Source of the DNA: Cryphonectria parasitica EP155
Lineage: Eukaryota > Ascomycota > Sordariomycetes > Diaporthales > Cryphonectriaceae
NCBI RefSeq assembly: GCF_011745365.1
Contig: NW_024468913.1
Span: forward strand, 3,658,001-3,722,000
Length of the DNA: 64,000 nucleotides
Direction: 5' to 3'
A program made the translations under genes and the position numbers. A model generated the notes under the pieces. It did no database searches. It had not been told where the DNA came from and saw only the letters and a list, made by a program, of their open reading frames with translations. Below are positions 36,456-46,789 of the stretch, piece after piece (position 1 is the first letter of the stretch; each line of letters opens with the position of its first letter).

Positions 36456-37373
36456 ATGTTGATAGAACCCCCCCCCCCCCCCTCCTCTGGGCTCCTCGTT
36501 TCTACCTGTGGTTATCAGCATCAGCCGGCATCATCACACACATACGCACCACCGATTATGAAGCCTTTGGGAATGGAAGACCCCGCTTCCTATTACGACC
36601 CGCTCTTCGGCGACTCGTACGCCGACCCGCTCTTCGACGCGGAGCCGCTGCGCCGGGACCCGGAGGCCGAGTCTGTCCGCTCCCACCCATCTTCCATCTC
36701 CCATGCCGCAGACCAGACATTGCTGCCGCACCGCATGCCGTCTCTGTCGTCTAGACCTCAAACCCAGAGACTACAGAGGCGACGGAGTCGCTACCTCTAT
36801 GTAAACGGCGTCCTGGTCCCGGTTACGTCGGCATCGATGTCGTCGCCTCTGGCCCATCCTCAGTCATCGGATCACGGTGCCAGCTGGACTGCTGCTGCTG
36901 CTACTACTACTGCTGCTGCTACCACCGCATCATCACCACCATCATCATCACCACCACCGCCGCCTACTCTTAGAGCGACAGTCCCGCACAGGACACTATC
37001 TCACAAGAGGATCAAGTCGTATGGTGTCTCCGGGACGACCTCATCCTGGCTGTTGGGAAGCGGCGGCAATAGCAACGGTGGTGTCTTTGCGGACGCAAAA
37101 CGACAAGCTTGGACCGGCGAGCGGCGAGAAGTTAGAAAATTACAGAAAGACCACCCAGTCGGGTCGGCTCGACCGGCGTTCACAATTGCCATTGGGAGCA
37201 GCGGCGACGGAGGCGCGGACGAGGTTGTTGGTGCTGGTGCTGGTGCTGGTGCTGGTGACAAAGATGGGTTGAAAGGGTCGGTGCTGGGGATGAGGCGAAA
37301 GATGGAGAGGCTGAAGGGACTGTATAGAAGGGGGTCTAAGGAGGCAGTGATGGGTTCGACAAATTCACGCTGA
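36456..37373 (+). CDS. Hypothetical low-complexity protein
   Basis: Open frame of 305 aa from the first ATG (36456); a second candidate, ATG at 36558 (MKPLGMEDPASYYDPLFG), gives 271 aa and avoids the preceding poly-Pro segment, so it may be the true start. Visible features: an acidic, tyrosine-containing repeat-like region YYDPLFGDSYADPLFDAEPL, an Arg-rich segment RLQRRRSRYLYVNGVLVPV that looks ordered and conserved-like, Ala/Thr and Ser/Pro homopolymer tracts, alternating Gly-Ala (AGAGAGAG) from a GCTGGT repeat, and a basic end MRRKMERLKGLYRRGSKE. No known domain, signal peptide or membrane segment. The non-repetitive segments make it likely to be translated; no function can be assigned. Confidence 0.6.
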   Translation: MLIEPPPPPSSGLLVSTCGYQHQPASSHTYAPPIMKPLGMEDPASYYDPLFGDSYADPLFDAEPLRRDPEAESVRSHPSSISHAADQTLLPHRMPSLSSRPQTQRLQRRRSRYLYVNGVLVPVTSASMSSPLAHPQSSDHGASWTAAAATTTAAATTASSPPSSSPPPPPTLRATVPHRTLSHKRIKSYGVSGTTSSWLLGSGGNSNGGVFADAKRQAWTGERREVRKLQKDHPVGSARPAFTIAIGSSGDGGADEVVGAGAGAGAGDKDGLKGSVLGMRRKMERLKGLYRRGSKEAVMGSTNSR

Positions 37374-38110
37374 TGGGGAGTTCAGCTCAACCCACAGTCA
37401 CTGAGGGTAGTGGCTTGCACTCTATTCATTTTTGCGAGCCCCCCTATGATTGACCATTTATAGGATTGGTGTCTGCACATGCAACCCGCCTTACTGTGCT
37501 GGTCCGTCACTTTCATGGCGTATAGAGACATGAAGTAACACGAAGTCTAGAATTGTTGACATTCTGGGACAGGCACACGAAACTGTCCATACTTCTCCAC
37601 ACCTATATATAGAGAAGCTGCACTGACGAACCTGTCTAGTATGTATAGAACCAGATTTATAGCTGTGCGAGTGCCTGAACCCCCTCTCGAGTTTTGACCA
37701 AGTTGCCGTGTGCACTACGGACTGAGCCTCTCTGTTCAAATGTCCTACACAATAAGCTGAATTGGGACACGATAATTGATTAATAAGGTCGATTGTTTTA
37801 AAGCTGACCATTCTTGGCGCGTCTTACATCGAATCTACTAAGTAGTGAAGGGCCTCCTCTTAAAGCAGCTGTCCCAATGCAGGGCGACGGTTTGATATCT
37901 TACCCTAGCTGGGCTCCAAATCCTCCTCAGCCGCACCACCAATGGACAGGCTTGTCAGGCAGTACAACAACAGATTTTTACAGACACAAAACACCTTCTA
38001 TTCTACTTTTCAATTAATCTTCAATCATCTATGTCAATCGACCCTCTCTCCATGTCTATGTGCACCGCTAGCATTGCGATCATTCGGCCAGGCAGGCTCT
38101 GCTTTCCAAG
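37374..38110. other. Intergenic, promoter of the HET gene
   Basis: About 740 bases, AT-rich, no coding frame supported. Confidence 0.5.
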
Positions 38111-41101
38111 ATGGGCCTCAGCGGAGTGCTTGCCATCCCACTATTCTACACCCTCGTCCTGGGATTCCCTCTCCTCCTGCCCGTGATCGTCCCCCTCCAC
38201 TTCTTCATATCCATCACCATCCTCCTGCAGAGCATCGTGACGAGAGGGCCGCTGTCGGAATCATGGATGTCGGGAAGACTGCTCGCTCGCTGCCTCACCA
38301 AGGTGCAATCCTGGATCGACATGTGTCTGGCCATGTGGTTCGTCCTGTTCAACTTGATAATCCTGCTCCCTCTAGGCCTCTTCTACTTCTTGGGCTTTAT
38401 TCCTCTCACTCTCTATCTTGGCCATATGTTTGTTGTGCCCAAGTTCTGTCGGAGGGCTGTTCTCGCACCGGTTCGACTCGTCGCTCCCAGGGACGAGGCA
38501 GATCTCGTTGATACGGTCCCCAAGGCGTTGGTCGTCGTGTACCGCCTCATCAGCGGCAGTGGGGCGAGCATCGCAACAGCTCTCCTGCGCCTTTTGTCTT
38601 GGTCTCGATGGGCTCCCACCAGGCTATCCGTCCCTGCCTCTCGTCTCGACCGCCTGCTATGGAACCTGGCCAACTCGGACACGGGAGAGGCACTGGCGCT
38701 GGGCAGACACCGGCTCCGGGCCAAGATGGCTCTTGTGTTGCGGGCGGTAGAAAGCTCTGCCGTGGTTCTGCTGGTTGTGCCCAACCTCATGGGAAAATAC
38801 CTAGAAGTGCAGTTCTTCTTCACGCAGCAGGCGCTCATGTTCGTCTGGCATCCCCTGCTCCTCCCCGTCCTGCTGGGCAGCAAGCTCAGCGACGCCGCGG
38901 CCGACCTGGACAGCCAGTGGTACACGAGGCAGCTCCAGCGCCAGTCCGGCATCTACGCCGCCCTGCCTGTTGTTGCTGCTGCTGCTGCGTGCGGCTCCCC
39001 ACAGGCCCAAAAGATACGCGTCCTGCGCATCACACCGGGACGTCGGACGGCGGCCCTCGTCTGCGTCCTCCAGGTCATCGACCTCGCTGACCAAGAACAC
39101 CGCCGGCCTTCTTACGAGGCCCTCTCGTACGTCTGGGGCAGGCCGCTCCTCAGTCAGAGGATCCAGGTCAACGGCCAGCCCTACTGGGTGACGGAGTCGG
39201 TGTACCAGGTCCTGTGTCGCCTCCGACGGCCACGTTCCACCCGGACAGTCTGGATCGACGCGCTCTGCGTCAACCAGGCTGATTTTGCCGAGCGTGGGGC
39301 CCAGGTGTTGTTGATGACGAGGGTGTACGAGGAAGCGACCAGGACGATCGTGTGGTTGGGCGAGAAGGCAGCGCCGTGGGGGTCGGCATCGACGCTGCGG
39401 CCCTTGTCTTGTTCGGATCAGCTTCACCGTCGCGGACGAGACTATGGGCAGATGCAAGGAGGCCCAGGAGGAGGAGAACAAATGAGGAAAATTGGCTATG
39501 GAGATGTTCGGGTCATCAGTCAGATCCTGAAGAACCCCTGGTGGACGCGGGTCTGGGTCATACAGGAGCTCGTGCTGGCCAGGCAGGTCGTTATGTGCTG
39601 TGGGCCGCACTCGATCACTTGGGACAACTTCTGCCGTCTCGTCGATGCTTGTGCCTCCAAGCCTTACTTTTCCAAGACCCATGGGCACTATTCACAGATG
39701 CAAGCATTGCGCGCCGAAAGGGCAAAGAGGTTCACCAGTACTCCCGCTTCTCTCGCTTCTTCTTCCCTTCCTCCTCCTCCTCGTCCTCACAACGGCATCG
39801 TCTCCGTGCCTGTCTCCAGGATGGAGTACTGCTCAAACCTCCTCTCTGCGATCTTTGAGTTTCGCGGGCGCCAGGCTACCGAGTCTCGAGACCGAGTGTT
39901 TGCCTTGCAAGGCCTCGTACCAGAGCCGAACCTCACTCCGCAAGACAGAAAGACACACCCGACCAGCCCTTTTTGTCTGATCCGCCCCGATTACACCCGC
40001 CTCCCGTCCTTCTTGAGCCTCGAACTGGCGTGGGCGTGCATTCGGGAGACCAGATCGCTGTCCATTGTCGCCCTCGCCGAGTGTGCCAGGCAAACCTTCC
40101 CAAGCGCGCCAGACAGCACCAATGACAACAGGTACACGTACGTCCCGAGCTGGTGTCCCGCGTTCATGAACCGAGAGGCCGTCACGCAGGGATTGCAGTG
40201 GAGACCGTTCTGGACTGGGTTACCGGGGGCCAGGAAAGGGAATACTAGTTTCTCGGCCGCGGGCCATCTGCCCGTACAAGAGCCTGCTGTGTTGGAAGCA
40301 GCCATCGTGCTCGAGGATCCATCGGACGAGGCGGCGTCGCAGCGGCTTCAGCGTCTGCCCATCCACGTCCTCCGCGAGCTGCGCGCAGAGATAACCCAGG
40401 TTGGTCCCGTCGCGGGGGTCTCGGCCTACCAGCTCGGACGAGAGACGCTGAGGGTGATGAACAGAGAGGCGGACTCGTTCATGCAGAGTTTTTCTGCACG
40501 TGTGGACTGGCGTAGCGTGCTTGCTGAGTGGTGGGAGATGGCGGCGAGAGAGGCGCGGCGGCGACGGCGACGGGATCGTGGGTCTCCAGACAGTGGTGGT
40601 CCTCGATCTGATGAGCCCACGGACGAAACGCCCTGCTGGGTGGCTGAGTTCTGCCGCACGGTCACTGGCGGGGTGTTTTCCGTTCCTCCCCGCCATCTTC
40701 CTCTTACTCCTCCTCCTCTAGAGAGTACTTGGGGCAGGAAAAGACCGGCAGAGGCTGAGCTGGCTTTTGGAACGGTAGAAGATGCGGCGTACCGCGAGGC
40801 CCTGGAGGCTACCTGTCGAAATCGACGCTTGTTCATAACTGCTGATGGGCGTCTCGGCTTGGGTCCGTCCGAGGTTCAGGTCGGCGATGAGGTGGACGTG
40901 CTCATAGGGTCACAAGTGCCGATGGTGCTGAGGCTGGCAATGAGGGATAAAAGTAGGGAGTCAATGGGCTATGGGGACCAAGACTGGCTGTATGTTGGTC
41001 AGGCATACGTGCATGACTTGATGGAATACAAGGGGGGGAATGATGTGAGGGAGGATATCGAGAGGGGTAGGGTGGCGCTGGAGAGGCGTGTGCTGGTTTG
41101 A
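38111..41101 (+). CDS. HET-domain (heterokaryon incompatibility) protein with N-terminal membrane segments
   Basis: Intronless, 996 aa, ATG at 38111. Two long hydrophobic stretches (about 3-45 and 75-115) and a third near 240-257 predict a membrane-anchored N-terminal third. The HET domain begins near residue 334 with YEALSYVWG, followed by VWIDALCVNQAD, a TRVYEEATRTIVWLG block and WWTRVWVIQELVLA, the standard ordered HET motifs. A later segment EFRGRQATESRDRVFALQGL is the usual HET-family block after the domain. The C-terminal part holds an Arg-rich stretch (ARRRRRRDRG) and ends with a VGDEVDVLIGSQVPMVLR element, also common in this family. HET proteins trigger cell death or growth arrest after fusion with a genetically different strain. 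This copy has no WD, ankyrin or NACHT partner domain. The frame is intact. Confidence 0.93.
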   Translation: MGLSGVLAIPLFYTLVLGFPLLLPVIVPLHFFISITILLQSIVTRGPLSESWMSGRLLARCLTKVQSWIDMCLAMWFVLFNLIILLPLGLFYFLGFIPLTLYLGHMFVVPKFCRRAVLAPVRLVAPRDEADLVDTVPKALVVVYRLISGSGASIATALLRLLSWSRWAPTRLSVPASRLDRLLWNLANSDTGEALALGRHRLRAKMALVLRAVESSAVVLLVVPNLMGKYLEVQFFFTQQALMFVWHPLLLPVLLGSKLSDAAADLDSQWYTRQLQRQSGIYAALPVVAAAAACGSPQAQKIRVLRITPGRRTAALVCVLQVIDLADQEHRRPSYEALSYVWGRPLLSQRIQVNGQPYWVTESVYQVLCRLRRPRSTRTVWIDALCVNQADFAERGAQVLLMTRVYEEATRTIVWLGEKAAPWGSASTLRPLSCSDQLHRRGRDYGQMQGGPGGGEQMRKIGYGDVRVISQILKNPWWTRVWVIQELVLARQVVMCCGPHSITWDNFCRLVDACASKPYFSKTHGHYSQMQALRAERAKRFTSTPASLASSSLPPPPRPHNGIVSVPVSRMEYCSNLLSAIFEFRGRQATESRDRVFALQGLVPEPNLTPQDRKTHPTSPFCLIRPDYTRLPSFLSLELAWACIRETRSLSIVALAECARQTFPSAPDSTNDNRYTYVPSWCPAFMNREAVTQGLQWRPFWTGLPGARKGNTSFSAAGHLPVQEPAVLEAAIVLEDPSDEAASQRLQRLPIHVLRELRAEITQVGPVAGVSAYQLGRETLRVMNREADSFMQSFSARVDWRSVLAEWWEMAAREARRRRRRDRGSPDSGGPRSDEPTDETPCWVAEFCRTVTGGVFSVPPRHLPLTPPPLESTWGRKRPAEAELAFGTVEDAAYREALEATCRNRRLFITADGRLGLGPSEVQVGDEVDVLIGSQVPMVLRLAMRDKSRESMGYGDQDWLYVGQAYVHDLMEYKGGNDVREDIERGRVALERRVLV

Positions 41102-41284
41102 CGAGAGGGCATACTACACTGTGATGATAACATTGAGCGCAAGGAACACAGGTAAGACAGGCTTGCCCAGCTGGATTTCCCTTGCGGCACACTCAGTGAT
41201 GTTGTGAGTCGTGGAACCTGTATAGCACCATCAACCACCCAAGAGAAAGGGTGTGTGTATGTGTGTGTGTGTGTGTCTCTTTTT

Positions 41285-42626
41285 CTACACTGTCTCTGTT
41301 TCAGCATTACCATTTCCAGCACTCTTCAGCCCTGCCTCCTGAATATGTGCCGTGTGCAGCTCTTCCAGTGCAGGAATAATGAGGCTCTCAAGCTCCACAT
41401 CAGGATCTCCCTCGGGCAGCAGGGCAGGGTCCAGCGGCTTGTCCTCAGGCGGGGGATGGAGATCCTGTTTGGTCTCCTCCATCTCGCTCAGGGTCCTCTT
41501 ATGGCCTGTCGCCTTCATGCTCGCGACGATGCCGGGGGTGCGGATCCACTTGTCGGGCCGGCCAGGCGCGACGAAGACAACCTCCCACTTGCGGGTGGAC
41601 AGAAGGTTGCCAATGACGAGGTTGTGGCTGTACCGCTCTAGGGCGGTCTTGGCCTTGTGCACGAGAATTTCTTGAGGGAAAGGAAATGGTCAGCGTCCTC
41701 CTCCTTTTTTTATATTTCTTTTCGAGTTTTCTTGTGGCTGATGGTGTAAATCGACGACGCCACGAAACAAGCTTACCTGGATCCGTCTCGAGCTTGAACG
41801 ACACGATCATGCACTGGGGCGCCCACCCGTCGACCAAATTCTTTAAGAACTTGGGTACCGGGTCAAGATCCACAATGAGCCTCTTACTCCGCGGCACCTT
41901 GGTAGTCGAATCAAAATTATCAAACTCTTCGTCATTACCACCACCACCGCTCAGAGTAGGACTGGTCTTCAGCGAGGACGAGGCCTTCTTGACCCCGTCC
42001 GCCGCATCGGTGCTCTGGATCTTGTGCTCCGCCATTCGGTCCTGCGGCAGGAAGAAGTCACTCGCCGCCGCGGCCAGATACAACAACCCATCCGGGCCCA
42101 GACGGTGCATCAGCCTCGCGATGGCGCGCAGCTCGTGCAGGTAGTCGCCGATGGTGACAAACGGCACTGTGAGCAAGAGATTCTTGCTTGTCGCTGTCTG
42201 GTACTTGCGCAGGACGTTGAGCATGCTCTCGCCGAACTCGGGCTTGGCCACCACGGTGCCGCCGGGCCCCTCGTCCAGAAAGTCCAGGAAGCAGTTGGTC
42301 GCGTGGCTGTAGTGCCGGCTGTATGGGAGCAGGCTGAACTGCCGATGCAAAAAGACGACCGCGTAGCCGTTCTCCAAGAAGTACTCGGCCGACGTGGCAC
42401 CGCGCGTGCCGGCACTGAAGTTGTCGATGAACCGCACCGTCTGCTTCTCAAGGGGTACAGTCGTGCCGCCAGACGTGACGAGGACGACGCGGCGTTTTGC
42501 GGCGGCGTGGAAGTCGATGAAGTCGCGGGCCTGAGCGATGTGCTCTGATAGGGCTTTTGGTGGCGGGTTGGAGCTGAAGTATTGGTCCTCCACGGCCGCC
42601 GGTGTGGCTTCTGCTGAAGGAGCCAT
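41285..42626 (-). CDS. CAB2: Phosphopantothenate-cysteine ligase
   Basis: Exon 1 42626-41777 and exon 2 41670-41285, phase 1, 411 aa. Intron of 106 nt with donor GTAAGC, branch GCTGACC and acceptor CCCTCAAG. It catalyses the condensation of 4'-phosphopantothenate with cysteine in coenzyme A synthesis, in the cytosol. Family marks: VLVTSGGTTVPLE (nucleotide-binding start, about 48-60), RFIDNFSAGTRGATSAEYFLENG (about 65-87), SDFFLPQDRMAEHKIQS, and after the intron LVHKAKTALERYSHNLVIGNLLSTRKWEV. Splicing restores the reading ETDPEILVHKA, typical of the family. The C-terminal tail (about 60 residues, Glu/Pro-rich) is poorly conserved. Eukaryotic members are separate from the decarboxylase, as here. 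Confidence 0.93.
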
Positions 42627-43927
42627 CCTTTAATTTGCTGTTGGTGTGGTTGAGGCACAGCAACAAGACAGATAAATTTTGACAAGATTGGCAGTGGTCT
42701 TGATGATAATGATAAAAATGACGATGTCGTCTAGAGAGACCCAATCAACCAGAGGTCAGCTGACTGAATGAGTTTTGTAGAAATGAGAGAATGACTTTTC
42801 AGGACGACACTGTTGGTCAGCTGTAGCAGACCCTGATATGGTAGTGTTATAAAACAAGATCAATTGTGCTTCCACAGATCTCGAGTGTCTTGAGGAACAA
42901 TGACAACCTTGACAGAGAAGATGAAGGAAAATGTGATGGTCTGACGGTAATGATGATAATGATGCTATCAATTCATATGAATGAACACATGACTGTTTTT
43001 CTCAGGAATGAGTGGGCGGATGATTCGGTGAAATGAACTCATTCCCGTTCACAACCTCGAACGGCTTTGCTTTATCTCCCTCGGCTCCGGCTCCGAGCGC
43101 TGCAACTTGACACCTGGGGCGTTCGTTGGAAACAATTGCGGGCCAAAAAGCACATGACGACGATAAGTTGCTCACCTTGTTCGGGTTCCCAGAAAACACC
43201 GGCGCACCTCTATTCAATTGGAGTTGCAGTGGTGGAGAGACAAATGAAACCTCTGCCTGTGACTCTTTTCCCGTCTCTCTCTGTTGACTCTGCTCCCAAC
43301 AAAATAGAGAAAATAGAGAAAAAGTCCCGAAAGGTGATGAGTCTCGCCGTCGTGTCCGGAGCAAAGGGAAAATATTCCGTGTAGATCGCGCGCGCACAGA
43401 CGGGAGTCGAAATACAGCGTTGATCTCGGCCTGCAGGAAAGGGTTAGGGTTAAGGGAGGTGAAGACAGGATCTTGTTCCGTTGTTTGGTAAAGGAAGGAA
43501 AGAAGAAGGGAAGAATGAAATAAAGTAAAGAGAAATGGACAGCTGTAAGATTATGCCTAAAATGATTTTATAAGCTGGTGTTTTGTCAAGAGTGATGACT
43601 GATTTGAGTAATTTTTGAACCTGCTTTTGAAGAATACGGCTCCCCAGGTATAGAAGGTTTATCGCAAGTATGAAGGACGGCTCAAGAAGCCCTATTGGGT
43701 CATGCATAGAACGACAATAAAACATGAATACTCCTGTCCCTTGATATCCTTTTTTAATAACACCATACCAGCGCTGAAGCCAAGTACTATCCTGTAAAGT
43801 GAGCCTTGTGGCATCCTACGAGCGAGCTCCCACGCGGCCAGATGTAGGCCACGTTACCGCATATAAATATACTGTCCGTTCTATGCAAGTTGTCAAGTGA
43901 ATAGCCTGCGAAGAGAGAACAAGTCTC
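42627..43927. other. Intergenic, 1.3 kb
   Basis: No gene supported. AT-rich with GATAAT/ATGAT repeats near 42700-42970. Two tandem copies of the telomere-like hexamer are present at about 43441-43453. Confidence 0.5.
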
Positions 43928-44813
43928 CTACCTCGCAGCAACCATGCTCATGTAGACCCCCCAGACCACACCCGCAAGGGCACCGACCAGACCCCTGACC
44001 TCCACACTCCTGACGACAACGAAATTGAACAGGCTCACAAACGGCCACAGCTTCCACCCATCCTTCATGATGGGCATGAACTCCAGCTTGGCCCTCTCGA
44101 CCACCACCCGCCAGTCGACCTGCGAGTAGTCCAGCGCCTTGCCGCTCGCGAGGAATGCGGCGCTCTCGCTGGCGCCCGTCGTCCGGTGTGCCATGGCGGC
44201 CTGGATGCTGTGCATGAACATGCTGAACATGAAGGTAATGACCCCGGCCGCGATGGTCTGGTCCAGGAAGAACTTGATGGCCGTGTTGCCGATGTTGAGC
44301 TTGGGCTCCACGAGGCGGCCCTCGCGGGCCTCGCAGTCGAGCTCCTTCTCGTTGCCCGAGGCCGCGGACGAGATGGCCTCTGGGGTGGGCGTGGGGCTCG
44401 TGGACGGGAAGCTGGACTCAATGGCCTCTTGGACTGGAGAGATGTGTGAGTGGGCAAGTGGAGGAGCGAGTGAGATGGGTGGGGGAGGGCCCATGAGCAA
44501 AGGAATACCGCAAACTTACACAGGAAGTTGGGCGGAGTGGATACCACGGCGAAGAGGAAAAATTGGAATACTGGGACCCAGTCGATCACAAAGGATTTCT
44601 ATTGAACTTGTAAGTCTGGGCAACAAATGTCTGGTATGGTCTCATGACGGGAGTAGATCGAAAACAGTATGGAAGGACGTATGTCCTGTCTCTGCGTCAC
44701 CGTCTCGTACGTACCTCACTGCGGTAAGCGCCTATTGCTTGTGCCATTATGTTGGACGTGGCACTGAGGACCGCCGCCTGGATAGTCCCCGACACAATTG
44801 GTGGCACCGGCAT
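43928..44813 (-). CDS. Mpv17/PMP22-family membrane protein (three exons)
   Basis: Exons 44813-44715, 44598-44520 and 44433-43928 join (phases 0 and 1) to 227 aa. Intron donors GTACGT and GTAAGT, acceptors TTCAATAG and TCTCCAG. The N-terminus (IVSGTIQAAVLSATSNIMAQAIGAYRSE), then FVIDWVPVFQFFLFAVVSTPPNFLFQEAIES, form the first half; after a Ser/Pro loop, NTAIKFFLDQTIAAGVITFMFSMFMH and WKLWPFVSLFNFVVVRSVEVRGLVGALAGVVWGVYMSMV complete the four-helix Mpv17 pattern (FLDQT, W..WP, NF, R). Family members sit in the mitochondrial inner or peroxisomal membrane and are thought to form channels. This variant, with PPNFL instead of the classical W-rich start, is the fungal subtype. The target organelle is not decided by the sequence. 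Confidence 0.88.
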
Positions 44814-46789
44814 CTTGAACAGAGTGTGTCAAATATCGGAAATAAGCCCTTGTGAGGTAATGGCTCTGTTCTGCTTGATTCAAGACGCGTCTGGTTCTCA
44901 CAAATAGAAACTCTGAAGACTGTGAGAAGACGAAAGATGGTGATGTTGAGGAGAGAGTACGGCAAGGAACTGCAGACTGTCGCAATTGTAGTAGAGAAAT
45001 TCAGCAGGCCACGCTGTTGTTATCTGTCATGACCGCTAACCATGGGCGCTCTATAGTGATGATTAGTGCCATGTCAGGCTGCCATCCACTGGAGTGTTAG
45101 GCTTTGTAAGCGATGTCAGTTGCTGGTCTACAGGGGCACAAGCATCATTGGATGAATCCTTCGTCCAAGCAAACCACTAATTATTCACGCCAATGTCTGC
45201 GAGCTTAAATCTTCAGAGACCATGACTAACTCATACCTACTGACTTTAAGTCTCTGATGTTGCTGCAGAAATCCAGGATAACAAAGACATATAGCATGCT
45301 TGTCAGAAGAATTTAACTCGGCCAAGGGCTCTGCAAGAAATATCTGAAGGAGAAATGGCACCACCTTCATACAACATAGTCCTTGTATATATAATATAAA
45401 TAAATACGCTGTGGTACATAATACAATAACTGATGTGTCGGAAGAGTAGGAGTAAGCTCCACCCCTGCCTGCCGCTGCGGTTTCGCATCTGAGGCTCGGC
45501 GGATGGGCCCCCCCTGCGATCTAGAAGAGGGTTGGCGCTGATTGGTAGGCAGGCTGGCAGCTAAACGAAGCTCCTCTATAGCTCCCCGGGCCTACGTTCA
45601 ACGTCTTGTCCTGACTAGACATTCCTCGCCCACCGCCGAGCAACCCTTTCTCGACTCCTCCCACGCTCTCTAATTCGTCCTTCACCGTTTCTTTCGCTTC
45701 TCCCTACACCGCCAGCGTCTCGATACTTGGCGTTAGTCCAGAGACGTTGCTTGCATCGAGAGACGGCCTCTCGACTAATTCGCTCCAGAGTGAGCAGTGC
45801 CTTCGCCCTCCCGACCTCGCAAACAAGTGAACCATACACCCCAGCCCCGACGAAATGCGATTTCGATCTTGACGCTCATACCATCCTCTCAAGCCCACAT
45901 AAGTCATTACACACTGGCGCACACTTCGCCTTACTCTGTTGCTACGAGCTTCGCACGAGACCATCACCACGCGCATCGTCTGCCATTCGAGAGAGCTGCA
46001 CCTACGAGCCATCTAGAATTACCTCGCGGACTGCTCTTCACGCCTTGTTTCTTAAACAAACTTGGCAGAAGAAGAAGAGACATAAAGAAACCAATCAGGG
46101 GCTGACTGGTAGAGGACTCGGGACTGCAGATTTATTGGTGCTGCAATAATTCTCGTAGTGCCCAAGATCGAGTTTATTCGACCTTGCTAACTTGACCCCT
46201 CATACACCTCCTGGTTAGCCAGCTTCCTCGACCTGTTGCGCAAAAGATCTCTGAGGGAGAGAAAGAAGCTGCTTGGATCTAACCACCACCCAGTCCAACT
46301 CATCTTCTGATTCAGAGAGCACAAGGACATTTGTTACTCGTTTTTGCATTCCAAATCCATCAAGTGGTCAGAGGCAAGATTGCAAGCACAGAGCTTCATC
46401 TTCAGGATCTCGGAAACACAAGAGGTTCCTTTAGAGAGGGCCAGCGTCACAAAAACTGGGCATTGTTCACCTGTCTGCATTCCAAAAAGTCTTGTCAAGG
46501 ATCTGAGGTACTAGGAGTGTACGTACTGTTAACTCTTTACCTTCATCATGTTATTTATACCCTGGGTTCACAGCTCTCCCTTTTCTCCAAACTCTCCTCC
46601 TGTTTGGTCTACTGTTTCTCTGCACCCCGAGGAGGAGGATCCTATCGGTGTTTTATGCATACTGATCTCCGGGTGGCTGACACAGACTATATTGGACTCC
46701 TGTACTTCTGAGCAGCGAGACAGTCAATACACCTCATCCAAGTCTTCGGCTGCAGCATTCTGAATTAATCCAAGTTTAGGCTTGACAAG
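44814..46789. other. Intergenic, 2 kb, promoter/leader of the RRM gene
   Basis: No supported gene. The 45.6-46.8 kb part is CT-rich with several short upstream ATGs and probably contains a long 5' leader of the following gene, possibly with a leader intron; exact borders cannot be seen. Confidence 0.45.
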
